Assembly (NCBI GenBank): GCA_964035545.1
Contig: OZ037768.1
Coordinates: 15,066,175 to 15,130,174 of the forward strand
Source: Bugula neritina
Lineage: Eukaryota > Bryozoa > Gymnolaemata > Cheilostomatida > Bugulidae
Direction: 5' to 3'
DNA length: 64,000 nt
In this document: positions 1-13,140 of the stretch, piece after piece
Layout: each line of letters opens with the position of its first letter
Position numbering within the stretch: position 1 is the first letter of the stretch
Program-made: the position numbers and the translations under genes
The notes under the pieces: model-generated
The model's database searches: none
The model's input: only the letters and a program-made list of their open reading frames with translations
Told to the model about the DNA's origin: nothing

Positions 1-2423
1 GTATTGAAATACACTGTAACATATTGAAGAACACTGCAACACGTTGAAATATACTGTAACATACTAAAACATACGGCAACATTCTGAAATACACTGTAAC
101 ACATTGAAATACACTGCAACACAGTGAATTACACTGAAATACATTGTAAGATACGGAAACACACTGCAACATACTGCAACATAATGAAATATATGATAAC
201 CTACTGAAATATGTTGAAAACTACTGAAATATACTGCAACATTATGCAACATAATGAAAGATACTGCAATATACTGAAATAAACTGCAAGATACTGCAAC
301 ATACTGAAATACACTGTAACATACTGAAATACACTGTAACATATTGAAATACACTGCGACATACTGCAACATACTGAAAAACGCTGTAACATATTGAAAT
401 ACACTGCAACACATTGAAATATTCCGCAACATACCGAAATATATGGTAACCTAATGAGATATACTGTAACACGTTGAAGTACACTGCAATATACTGAAAT
501 ACACTGCAACATACTGAAATACACTGTAACATATTGAAATACACTGCAACACACTGAAATATACTGAAACATACCGAAATATATGGTAACCTACTGAAAT
601 ATGTTGCAAACCACTGAAACATACTTCATCATCCTGCAACAAAATGAAATATACGGTACACTGAAGCATACTGCAATATACTGAAATATACTGTAACATA
701 CTAAGACATACTGCAACATACCGAAAAATATGGTAACCTACTGAAATATGTTACAAACTACTGAAACATACTGCAACATACTGCAACATAATGAAATATA
801 CTGCAACATACTGCAAGATACTGCAAAATACTGAAATACATTGTAAGATACCTAAATACACTGCAACATACTGCAACATACTGCAACATATTGAAATACA
901 CTGTAACATATTGAAAAACACTGCAACACATTGAAATATACCGCAACATACCGAAGTATATGGTAGCCTACTGAAATATACTGCGACATACTGAAATACA
1001 CTGTAACGTACTGAAATACACTGCAACATACTGAAATACACTGTAACATATTAAAATACACTGCAACACACTGAAATATACTGAAACATACTGAAGTATA
1101 TGATAACCCACTGAAATCTGTTGCAAACCACTGAAACATACTGCAACACACTGCAACATAATGAAATATACTGCAACATAATGAAATATACTGCAACATA
1201 CTGAAAGATACTGCAAGTTACTGCAAAATACTGAAATACATTGTAAGATACCTAAATACACTGCAACATACTGCAACATACTGCAACGTATTGAAATACA
1301 CTGTAACATATTGAAGAACACTGCAACACGTTGAAATATACTGTAACATACTAAAACATACGGCAACATTCTGAAATACACTGTAACACATTGAAATACA
1401 CTGCAACACAGTGAATTACACTGAAATACATTGTAAGATACGGAAACACACTGCAACATACTGCAACATAATGAAATATATGGTAACCTACTGAAATATG
1501 TTGAAAACTACTGAAATATACTGCAACATTATGCAACATAATGAAAGATACTGCAATATACTGAAATAAACTGCAAGATACTGCAACATACTGAAATACA
1601 CTGTAACACACTGAAATACACTGTAACATATTGAAATACACTGCGACATACTGCAACATACTGAAAAACGCTGTAACATATTGAAATACACTGCAACACA
1701 TTGAAATATTCCGCAACATACCGAAATATATGGTAACCTAATGAGATATACTGTAACACGTTGAAGTACACTGCAATATACTGAAATACACTGCAACATA
1801 CTGAAATACACTGTAACATATTGAAATACACTGCAACACACTGAAATATACTGAAACATACCGAAATATATGGTAACCTACTGAAATATGTTGCAAACCA
1901 CTGAAACATACTTCATCATCCTGCAACAAAATGAAATATACGGTACACTGAAGCATACTGCAATATACTGAAATATACTGTAACATACTAAGACATACTG
2001 CAACATACTAAAAAATATGGTAACCTACTGAAATATGTTACAAACTACTGAAACATACTGCAACATACTGCAACATAATGAAATATACTGCAACATACTG
2101 AAAGATACTGCAACTTACTGAAATACACTATAGAATACCCAAATATACTGCAACATACTGAAATATACTGCAAGATACTGCAAAATACTGAAATACATTG
2201 TAAGATACCTAAATACACTGCAACATACTGCAACATACTGCAACATATTGAAATACACTGTAACATATTGAAAAACACTGCAACACATTGAAATATACCG
2301 CAACATACCGAAGTATATGGTAGCCTACTGAAATATACTGCGACATACTGAAATACACTGTAACGTACTGAAATACACTGCAACATACTGAAATACACTG
2401 TAACATATTAAAATACACTGCAA
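1..2423. repeat. Higher-order tandem duplication, 1.29-kb offset
   Basis: Bases 1 to about 1066 recur at 1288 to about 2423. The offset is 1,287 bp up to about base 800. It is 1,357 bp afterwards, because the second copy has 70 extra bp (seven decamers) around 2110-2180 that include the ACTATAGAATACCC variant. The copies are nearly identical at the start, and the long minus-strand translations in both are almost unchanged. After about 1066 and 2423 the two copies diverge. Boundaries were judged by eye and are approximate. Confidence 0.85.
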
Positions 2424-3391
2424 CATAATGGAATATAAGATAACCTACTGAAATATGTTGAAAACTACTGAAATATACTACAACATAATGCAACATAATG
2501 AAAGATACTGCAACATACTGAAATAAACTGCAAGATACTGCAACATACTGAAATACACTGCAACACACTGAAGTATACTGTAATATACAGAAATGTACTG
2601 TAAAATACTGAAATATACTTCAACATACTGAAAAATACCTAAAAATATTGAACATACTGATATACACTGAAACATACTGAAATACAATGCAACACATTGG
2701 AATATACTGCAACATACCGAAATATATGGTAACCTACTGAAGTATATTGCAAACTACTGAAATATACTGCAACATACTGAAATACGCCGTAACATACTGA
2801 AATACACTGCAACATACCGAAACATACTGCATGATACTGCAACATACTGATACACATTGTAAGATACTGAAATGCACTGCAACATACTGAAATATACTGC
2901 ATGATACTGCAACATACTCATACACATTGTAAGATACTGAAATACACTGCAACATACCGCAACATACTGCAACGTATTGAAATACACTGTAACATATTGA
3001 AAAACACTGCAACACATTGAAATATACTGCAACATACTGAAACATACGGCAACATACTGAAATGTACTGCGACACATTGAAATATAGTGCAACATACTGA
3101 AATATGCTGTAGCATACTGAAATACACTGCAATACACTGAAGTATACTGTAATATACAGAATTGTACTGTAACATACTGAAACATACGGTAACATACTAA
3201 AATATACTGCGACACATTGAAATATACTGCAACATACTGAAATACACCGTAACATACTGAAATACACTGCAACATACTGAAATACACTGTAACATATTGA
3301 AATACACTGCAACACACTGAAATATACTGAAACATACCGAAATATATGGTAACCTACTGAAATATGTTGCAAACCACTGAAACATACTGCA

Positions 3392-3393
3392 TC
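3392..3393. other. Target-site duplication TC, left copy
   Basis: The left flank ends ...ACTGCATC and the right flank after the element begins TCATCCTGC. The undisturbed paralogous sequence at about 9838-9850 and 12832-12845 reads GCATCATCCTGC with a single TC (9841-9842 and 12835-12836). The insertion therefore duplicated exactly two bases, TC. Confidence 0.85.
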
Positions 3394-3412
3394 CACAGGA
3401 TAGTTAAGGGCA
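3394..3412 (+). repeat. Left terminal inverted repeat, 757-bp element
   Basis: CACAGGATAGTTAAGGGCA is the exact reverse complement of 4132-4150. Complementarity stops at base 20: the left arm continues ACCTTTTAG and the right arm, reversed, continues TCCTCAGCA. Such ends are the usual transposase-binding and cleavage sites. Confidence 0.93.
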
Positions 3413-3464
3413 ACCTTTTAGCTGCAACTGCCTTGCTGAGGTTTGCATTGTAATCATATAAGAA

Positions 3465-3826
3465 TTCAGTACCAGTAAAATAAAATCTCACCTAATTGTG
3501 CTAGAGTCAAAATTCAAAAACTATGTTGTAGATCTTCTTTTTCCCCAGTGTAAGTTTTTTGGAAATTTCAATTTTCATTTTTTTTGCAAAGTTATAGACA
3601 AAAAACTGCCCCAATTTTGGCCAATTTTGCCAGAAAAGCTGACTTTTCAGTACCAGTAAAATATCTCAGCAGCAAAACATGGTATCTGAACAAAAATTGC
3701 ACTGCTGGAATCCTAAGATATTTCTCCAGTGCAAGTTTTTTTCTTTTTCCAATAACTTAGCTAGATTGCTCATAAATTGGTGATTTATACACTGAAAATG
3801 TCATATTTTTTCATAAGAAACTAGCA
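3465..3826. repeat. Diverged 181-bp internal direct duplication
   Basis: The 18-bp string TTCAGTACCAGTAAAATA occurs at 3465-3482 and again at 3646-3663. A second shared landmark, CCAGTG(T/C)AAGTTTTTT, starts at 3545 and 3726. Both pairs are exactly 181 bp apart, so the element probably contains two diverged copies of a 181-bp unit. Similarity in the second half of each unit is weak, so the right edge is uncertain. Confidence 0.65.
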
Positions 3827-4131
3827 GCGCGCAGTGCTTCACGCTTCAATGAGCACGTAGGGATGAGAAGATATTGGCGCGTACATAATAATTACAGGCT
3901 TGCTAGCTGGCAGGCTATTATGAATAGCTTGCTTGGTGCTTTGTTTATGTAGCACCCATAATGGAATGTTGATAGATGACGCAGCTCTATTGAAGGTTGC
4001 TGCTTATTGGTTGTAGTTTAATCTTAGGCTAAACAATTGCAAGTAGGCAACACGCATGCCACCCGCAAAGCAATATTATTCAAGAACCTGAACTACATTT
4101 TGAGAGAAATTTATGATATTCTTGCTGAGGA
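3827..4131. other. Unassigned interior of the 757-bp element
   Basis: This unique sequence is moderately richer in G+C than the surrounding satellite, with stretches such as CTAGCAGCGCGCAGTGC and GGCTTGCTAGCTGGCAGG. I see no open frame of useful length, no RNA gene and no promoter. The string CTTGCTGAGG at 4121-4130 also occurs in direct orientation near the left end (about 3431-3440), which may be a remnant of internal rearrangement. Confidence 0.5.
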
Positions 4132-4150
4132 TGCCCTTAACTATCCTGTG
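4132..4150 (-). repeat. Right terminal inverted repeat, 757-bp element
   Basis: TGCCCTTAACTATCCTGTG pairs perfectly over 19 bp with 3394-3412 and directly abuts the second TC target copy. Confidence 0.93.
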
Positions 4151-4152
4151 TC
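4151..4152. other. Target-site duplication TC, right copy
   Basis: The second copy of the 2-bp TC. The array resumes immediately with ATCCTGCAACAAAATG, the sequence expected from uninterrupted paralogues. Confidence 0.85.
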
Positions 4153-5957
4153 ATCCTGCAACAAAATGAAATATACGGTAACACTGAAGCATACTGCAAT
4201 ATACTGAAATATACTGTAACATACTAAGACATACTGCAACATACCAAAAAATATGGTAACCTACTGAAATATGTTACAAACTACTGAAACATACTGCAAC
4301 ATACTGCAACATAATGACATATACTGCAACATAATGAAATATACTGCAACATACTGAAATATACTGCAAGATACTGCAAAATACTGAAATACATTGTAAG
4401 ATACCTAAATACACTGCAACATACTGCAACATACTGCAACATATTGAAATACACTGTAACATATTGAAAAACACTGCAACACATTGAAATATACCGCAAC
4501 ATACCGAAGTATATGGTAGCCTACTGAAATATACTGCGACATACTGAAATACACTGTAACGTACTGAAATACACTGCAACATACTGAAATACACTGTAAC
4601 ATATTAAAATACACTGCAACACACTGAAATATACTGAAACATACCGAAATATATGGTAACCCACTGAAATATGTTGCAAACCACTGAAATATACTGCAAC
4701 ATACTGCAACATAATGAAGTATACTGCAACAGACTGAAATATACTGCAACATACTGAAATACACTGTAACATATTGAAATACACTGCAACACACTGAAAT
4801 ATACTGAAACATACCGAAATATATGGTAACCTACTGAAGTATGTTGCAAACCACTGAAACATACTGCTTCATCCTGCAACAAAATGAAGTATACGGTAAC
4901 ACTGAAGCATACTGCAACATACTGTAACATACTAAGACATACTGCAACATACCGAAAAATATGGTAACCTACTGAAATATGTTACAAACTATTGAAATAT
5001 ACTGCAGCATACTGCAACATAATGAAATATACTGCAACATACTGAAAGATACTGCAACATACTGAAATACACTATAGAATACCGAAATATACAGCAACAT
5101 ACTGAAATATACTGCAAGATACTGCAAAATACTGAAATACATTGTAAGATACCTAAACACACTGCAACATACTGCAACATACTGCAACATATTGAAATAC
5201 TCTGTAACATATTGAAAAACACTGCAACACATTTAAATATACCGCAACATACCGAAGTACATGGTAGCCTACTGAAATGTACTGCGACATACTGAAATAC
5301 ACTGTAACGTACTAAAATACATTGCAACATACTGAAATACACTGTAACATATTAAAATACACTGCAACACACTGAAATATACTGAAACATACCGAAATAT
5401 ATGGTAACCCACTGAAATATGTTGCAAACCACTGAAATATACAGCAACATACTGCAACATAATGGAGTATACTGCAACAGACTGAAATATACGGCAAGAA
5501 ACTGCAACACACTGAAATACACTGTAACATACTGAAGTACACTGCAACATACTGAAATATACTGCATGTAACTGCAACATACTGATACACATTGTAAGAT
5601 ACTGGAATACACTGCAACATACCGCAACATACTGCAACGTATTGAAATACGCTGTAACATATTGAAAAACACTGCAACACATTGAAATATACTGCAACAT
5701 ACTGAAACATACGGCAACATACTGAAATATACTGCGACACATTGAAATATAGTGCAACATACTGCAAGATACTGCAAAGTGCTGAAATACACTGCAACAC
5801 ACTGAAGTATACTGTAATATACAGAAATGTACTGTAAAATACTGAAATATACTTCAACATACTGAAAACTACCTAAAAATATTGAAAAAAACTGATATAC
5901 ACTGAAACATACTGAAATACACTGCAACACATTGGAATATACTGCAACATACTGAAA

Positions 5958-8900
5958 TATATGGTAACCTACTGAAGTATGTTGCAAACAACTAAAATAT
6001 ACAGCAACATACTGAAATACGCCGTAACATACTGAAATACACTGCAACATACTGAAATACACTGTAACAAATTGAAATACACTGCAACACACTGAAATAT
6101 ACTGAAACATACCGAAATATATGGTAACCTACTGAAATATGTTGCAAACCACTGAAACATACTGCATAATCCTGCAACAAAATGAAATAAACGGTAACAC
6201 TGAAGCATACTGCAATATACTGAAATATACTGTAACATACTAAGACATACTGCAACATACCGAAATATATGGTAACCTACTGAAATATGTTGCAAACGAC
6301 TGAAATATACTGCAACATACTGCAACATATTGAAGTATACTGCAACATACTGAAATATACTGCAAGATACTGCAACATACTGATATACACTGTAACATAC
6401 TGAAATACACTGCAACATACTGAAATATACTGCAAGATACTGCAACATACTGAAACACATTGTAAGATACTGAAATGCACTGCAACATACCGCAGCATAC
6501 TGCAACGTATTGAAATACACTGTAACATATTGAAAAACACTGCAACACATTGAAATATACTGCAACATACTAAAACATACGGCAATATACTGAAATGTAC
6601 TGCGACACATTGAAATATAGTGCAACATACTGAAATATGCTGTAGCATACTGAAATACACTGCAATACACTCAAGTATACTGTATTATACAGAAACGTAC
6701 TGTAACATACTGAAACATACGGCAACATACTAAAATATACTGCGACACATTGAAACATACTGCAACATACTGAAATACACCAAAACATACTAAACTCCAC
6801 TGCAACATTCTGAAATACACTGTAACACATTGAAATACACTGCAACACAGTGAATTACACTGAAATACATTGTAAGATACGGAAACACACTGCAACATAC
6901 TGCAACATAATGAAATATATGGTAACCTACTGAAATATGTTGAAAACTACTGAAATATACTGCAACATTATGCAACATAATGAAAGATACTGCAACATAC
7001 TGAAATAAACTGCAAGATACTGCAACATACTGAAATACACTGTAACATACTGAAATACACTGTAACATATTGAAATACACTGCAACACACTGAAATATAC
7101 TGAAACATACCGATATATATGGTAACCTACTGAAATATGTTACAAACTACTGAAACATACTGCAACATACTGCAACATAATGAAATATACTGCAACATAC
7201 TGAAAGATACTGCAACATACTGAAATACACTGTAACATACTGAAATACACTTTAACATATTCAAATACACTGCGACATACTGCAACATACTGAAAAACGC
7301 TGTAACATATTGAAAAACACTGCAACACATTGAAATATACTGCAACACGGTGAAACATACGGCAACATACTGAAATATACTGCGACACATTGAAATATAG
7401 TGCAACATACTGAATTATGCTGTAGCATACTGAAATACACTGCAATTCACTGAAATATACTGTAATATACAGAAACGTACTGTAACATACTGAAACATAC
7501 GGCAACATACTAAAATGTACTGCGACACATTGAAATATACTGCAACATACTGAAATACACCGTAACATACTAAACTCCGCTGCAACATTCTGAAATACAC
7601 TGTAACACATTGAAATACACTGCAACACATTGAATTATACTGAAATACATTGTAAGATACTGAAATACACTGCAAGATACTGCAACATAATGGAATATAT
7701 GGTAACCTACTGAAATATGTTGAAAACTACTGAAATATACTGCAACATAATGCAACATAATGAAAGATACTGCAACATACTGAAATAAACTGCAAGATAC
7801 TGCAACATACTGAAATACACTGCAACACACTGAAGTATACTGTAATATACAGAAATGTACTGTAAAATACTGAAATATACTTCATTATACTGAAAATACC
7901 TAAAAACATTGAAACATACTGATATACACTGAAACATACTGAAATACACTGCATCACATTGGAATATACTGCAACATGCCGAAATATATGGTAACCTACT
8001 GAAGTATGTTGCAAACTACTGAAATATACTGCAACATACTGAAATACGCCGTAACATACTGAAATACACTGCAACATACTGGAATACATCGTAACAAATT
8101 GAAATACACTGCAACACACTGAAATATACTGAAACATACCGAAATATATGGTAACCTACTGAAATATGTTGCAAACCACTGAAACATACTGCATCATCCT
8201 GCAACAGAATGAAATATACGGTAACACTGAAGCATACTGCAATATACTGAAATATACTGTAACATACTAAGACATACTGCAACATACCGAAATATATGGT
8301 AACCTACTGAAATATGTTGCAAACGACTGAAATATACTGCCACATATTGAAGTATACTGCAACATACTGAAATATACTGCAAGATACTGCAACATACTGA
8401 TATACACTGTAACATACTGAAATACACTGCAACATACTGAAATATACTGCAAGATACTGCAACATACTGAAACACATTGTAAGATACTGAAATGCACTGC
8501 AACATACCGCAGCATACTGCAACGTATTGAAATACACTGTAACATATTGAAAAACACTGCAACACATTGAAATATACTGCAACATACTAAAACATACGGC
8601 AATATACTGAAATGTACTGCGACACATTGAAATATAGTGCAACATACTGAAATATGCTGTAGCATACTGAAATACACTGCAATACACTCAAGTATACTGT
8701 AATATACAGAAACGTACTGTAACATACTGAAACATACGGCAACATACTAAAATATACTGCGACACATTGAAACATACTGCAACATACTGAAATACACCAA
8801 AACATACTAAACTCCACTGCAACATTCTGAAATACACTGTAACACATTGAAATACACTGCAACACAGTGAATTACACTGAAATACATTGTAAGATACGGA

Positions 8901-10222
8901 AACACACTGCAACATACTGCAACATAATGAAATATATGGTAACCTACTGAAATATGTTGAAAACTACTGAAATATACTGCAACATTATGCAACATAATGA
9001 AAGATACTGCAACATACTGAAATAAACTGCAAGATACTGCAACATACTGAAATACACTGTAACATACTGAAATACACTGTAACATATTGAAATACACTGC
9101 AACACACTGAAATATACTGAAACATACCGATATATATGGTAACCTACTGAAATATGTTACAAACTACTGAAACATACTGCAACATACTGCAACATAATGA
9201 AATATACTGCAACATACTGAAAGATACTGCAACATACTGAAATACACTGTAACACATTGAAATACACTGCAACACATTGAATTATACTGAAATACATTGT
9301 AAGATACTGAAATACACTGCAAGATACTGCAACATAATGGAATATATGGTAACCTACTGAAATATGTTGAAAACTACTGAAATATACTGCAACATAATGC
9401 AACATAATGAAAGATACTGCAACATACTGAAATAAACTGCAAGATACTGCAACATACTGAAATACACTGCAACACACTGAAGTATAGTGTAATATACAGA
9501 AATGTACTGTAAAATACTGAAATATACTTCATTATACTGAAAATACCTAAAAACATTGAAACATACTGATATACACTGAAACATACTGAAATACACTGCA
9601 TCACATTGGAATATACTGCAACATGCCGAAATATATGGTAACCTACTGAAGTATGTTGCAAACTACTGAAATATACTGCAACATACTGAAATACGCCGTA
9701 ACATACTGAAATACACTGCAACATACTGGAATACATCGTAACAAATTGAAATACACTGCAACACACTGAAATATACTGAAACATACCGAAATATATGGTA
9801 ACCTACTGAAATATGTTGCAAACCACTGAAACATACTGCATCATCCTGCAACAGAATGAAATATACGGTAACACTGAAGCATACTGCAATATACTGAAAT
9901 ATACTGTAACATACTAAGACATACTGCAACATACCGAAATATATGGTAACCTACTGAAATATGTTGCAAACGACTGAAATATACTGCCACATATTGAAGT
10001 ATACTGCAACATACTGAAATATACTGCAAGATACTGCAACATACTGAAATACACTGTAACATACTGAAATACACTGCAAGATACTGAAATATACTGCAAG
10101 ATACTGCAACATACTGAAACACATTGTAAGATACTGAAATACACTGCAACATACCGCAGCATACTGCAACGTATTGAAATACACTGTAACATATTGAAAA
10201 ACACTGCAACACATTGAAATAT
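5958..10222. repeat. Tandem HOR triplet, 2.0- and 1.65-kb units
   Basis: Three successive copies start near 5958, 7985 and 9632. Copy 1 to copy 2 has an offset of 2,027 bp, falling to 2,017 after about 6320 because copy 2 lacks one decamer near 8340. The next offset is 1,647 bp because 370 bp (37 decamers), equivalent to about 7235-7605, is absent after 9250. The third copy breaks off near 10222. Edges are by eye. Confidence 0.8.
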
Positions 10223-11975
10223 ACCGCAACATACCGAAGTATATGGTAGCCTACTGAAATATACTGCGACATACTGAAATACACTGTAACGTACTGAAAT
10301 ACACTGCAACATACTGAAATACACTGTAACATATTGAAATACACTGCAACACACTGAAATATACTGAAACATACCGAAATATATGGTAACCCACTGAAAT
10401 CTGTTGCAAACCACTGAAATATACTGCAACATACTGCAACATAATGAATAATACTGCAACATACTGAAATATACTGCAAGATACTGCAACATACTGATAC
10501 ACATTGTAAGATACTGAAATACACTGCAAAGTACCGCAACATACTGCAACGTATTGAAATACACTGTAACACATTGAAAAACACTGCAACACATTGAAAT
10601 ACACTGCAACACATTGAAATATTCCGCAACATACCGAAATATATGGTAAGCTAATGAGATATATTGTAACACGTTGAAGTACACTGCAACATACTGAAAT
10701 ACACTGCAACACACTAAATTATACTGTAATTTACAGAAATGTACTGCAACATACTGAAATATACTGCAAGATACTGCAACATACTGAAATACACTGTAAC
10801 ATACTGAAATACACTGCAACATACTGAAATATACTGCATGATACTGCAACATACTGATACACATTGTAAGATACTGAAATGCACTGCAACATACTGAAAC
10901 ATACTGCATGATACTGCAACATACTCATACACATTGTAAGATACTGAAATACACTGCAACATACCGCAACATACTGCAACGTATTGAAATACACTGTAAC
11001 ATATTGAAAAACACTGCAACACATTGAAACATACTGCAACACACTGAAATATACTGCGACACATTGAAATATAGTGCAACATACTGAAATATGCTGTAGC
11101 ATACTGAAATACACTGCAATACACTGAAGTATACTGTAATATACAGAAACGTACTGTAACATACTGAAACCTACGGCAATATACTACAATATACTGTGAC
11201 ACATTGAAGTATACTGCAACGTACTGAAATACACCGTAACATACTGAAATACACTGCAACATACTGAAATACACTGTAACATATTGAAATACACTGCAAC
11301 ACACTGAAATATACTGAAACATACCGAAATATATGGTAACCTACTGAAATATGTTGCAAACCACTAAAACATACTGCATCATCCTGCAACAAAATGAAAT
11401 ATACGGTAACACTGAAGCATACTGCAATATACTGAAATATACTGTAACATACTAAGACATACTGCAACATACCAAAAATATGGTAACCTACTGAAATATG
11501 TTACAAACTACTGAAACATACTGCAACATACTGCAACATAATGAAATATACTGCAACATACTGAAAGATACTGCAACATACTGTAATACGCTATAGAATA
11601 CCCAAATATACTGCAATATACTGAAATATACTGCAAGATACTGCAAAATACTGAAATACATTGTAAGATACCTAAATACACTGCAACATACTGCAACATA
11701 CTGCAACATATTGAAATACACTGCAACACACTGAAATATACTGAAACATACCGAAATATATGGTAACCCACTGAAATCTGTTGCAAACCACTGAAATATA
11801 CTGCAACATACTGCAACATAATAAAGTATACTGCAACATACTGAAATATACTGCAAGATACTGCAACATACTGATACACATTGTAAGATACTGAAATACA
11901 CTGCAACATACCGCAACATACTGCAACGTATTGAAATACACTGTAACATATTGAAAAACACTGCAACACATTGAA

Positions 11976-13140
11976 ATATACTGCAACATGGTGAAACATA
12001 CGGCAACATACTGAAATATACTGCGACACATTGAAATATAGTGCAACATACTGAATTATGCTGTAGCATACTGAAATACACTGCAATTCACTGAAATATA
12101 CTGTAATATACAGAAACGTACTGTAACATACTGAAACATACGGCAACATACTAAAATGTACTGCGACACATTGAAATATACTGCAACATACTGAAATACA
12201 CCGTAACATACTAAACTCCGCTGCAACATTCTGAAATACACTGTAACACATTGAAATACACTGCAACACATTGAATTATACTGAAATACATTGTAAGATA
12301 CTGAAATACACTGCAAGATACTGCAACATAATGGAATATATGGTAACCTACTGAAATATGTTGAAAACTACTGAAATATACTGCAACATAATGCAACATA
12401 ATGAAAGATACTGCAACATACTGAAATAAACTGCAAGATACTGCAACATACTGAAATACACTGCAACACACTGAAGTATACTGTAATATACAGAAATGTA
12501 CTGTAAAATACTGAAATATACTTCATTATACTGAAAATACCTAAAAACATTGAAACATACTGATATACACTGAAACATACTGAAATACACTGCAACACAT
12601 TGGAATATACTGCAACATGCCGAAATATATGGTAACCTACTGAAGTATGTTGCAAACTACTGAAATATACTGCAACATACTGAAATACGCCGTAACATAC
12701 TGAAATACACTGCAACATACTGAAATACATCGTAACAAATTGAAATACACTGCAACACACTGAAATATACTGAAACATACCGATATATATGGTAACCTAC
12801 TGAAATATGTTGCAAACCACTGAAACATACTGCATCATCCTGCAACAAAATGAAATATACGGTAACACTGAAGCATACTGCAATATACTGAAATATACTG
12901 TAACATACTAAGACATACTGCAACATACCGAAATGTATGGTAACCTACTGAAATATGTTGCAAACGACTGAAATATACTGCAACATATGGAAGTATACTG
13001 CAACATACTGAAATATACTGCAAGATACTGCAACATACTGAAATACGCCGTAACATACTGAAATACACTGCAACATACCGCAGCATACTGCAACGTATTG
13101 AAATACACTGTAACATATTGAAAAACACTGCAACACATTG
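11976..13140. repeat. Dispersed HOR copy, 4,641-bp offset
   Basis: Sequence from about 7335 to 8330 recurs at about 11976-12970 with a constant 4,641-bp offset. It includes the AAAATACCTAAAAACATTG landmark (7893 and 12534) and the AATACGCCGTAAC variant. Similarity to the 7985-8575 type continues, less exactly, to about 13140. This shows that HOR segments have been moved or re-duplicated and not only extended next to themselves. Confidence 0.75.

Larger units (their letters stand above)
1..3393. repeat. Decamer satellite array, left block
   Basis: Continuous head-to-tail 10-bp units of the form AYACTGNAAY, with the first rows lying in exact 10-bp register. The common variants alternate between a GAAAT form and a GCAAC or GTAAC form, so a 20-bp dimer is often apparent. 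The plus strand is A-rich over T and C-rich over G. No gene is supported: plus-strand stops come from CTGAAAT and CTGTAAC, while the reverse complement has none, which keeps minus-strand frames open. The block is cut at 3393 by an inserted element and resumes at 4151 in the expected sequence. It runs off the left edge of the window. Confidence 0.97.
3394..4150. mobile_element. 757-bp non-autonomous DNA transposon (MITE-like)
   Basis: This non-repetitive, AT-rich segment interrupts the decamer array. It is bounded by perfect 19-bp terminal inverted repeats, CACAGGATAGTTAAGGGCA at 3394-3412 and its reverse complement at 4132-4150, and by a 2-bp TC target duplication. No long open frame and no transposase motif is visible, so it would depend on an enzyme encoded elsewhere. 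Internally it has a diverged 181-bp direct duplication. Termini beginning CAC with a 2-bp duplication would suit the CACTA/Mirage/Chapaev group or an ISL2EU-like family; this assignment is inference. It is single-copy here, while the HOR around it has many empty sites. Confidence 0.88.

Noticed and set aside
3392-4152. Tc1/mariner (TA), PIF/Harbinger (TWA) or hAT (8-bp) insertion
   Set aside because: Reconstruction of the empty site gives only a 2-bp TC duplication, and the ends CACAG do not suit these families.
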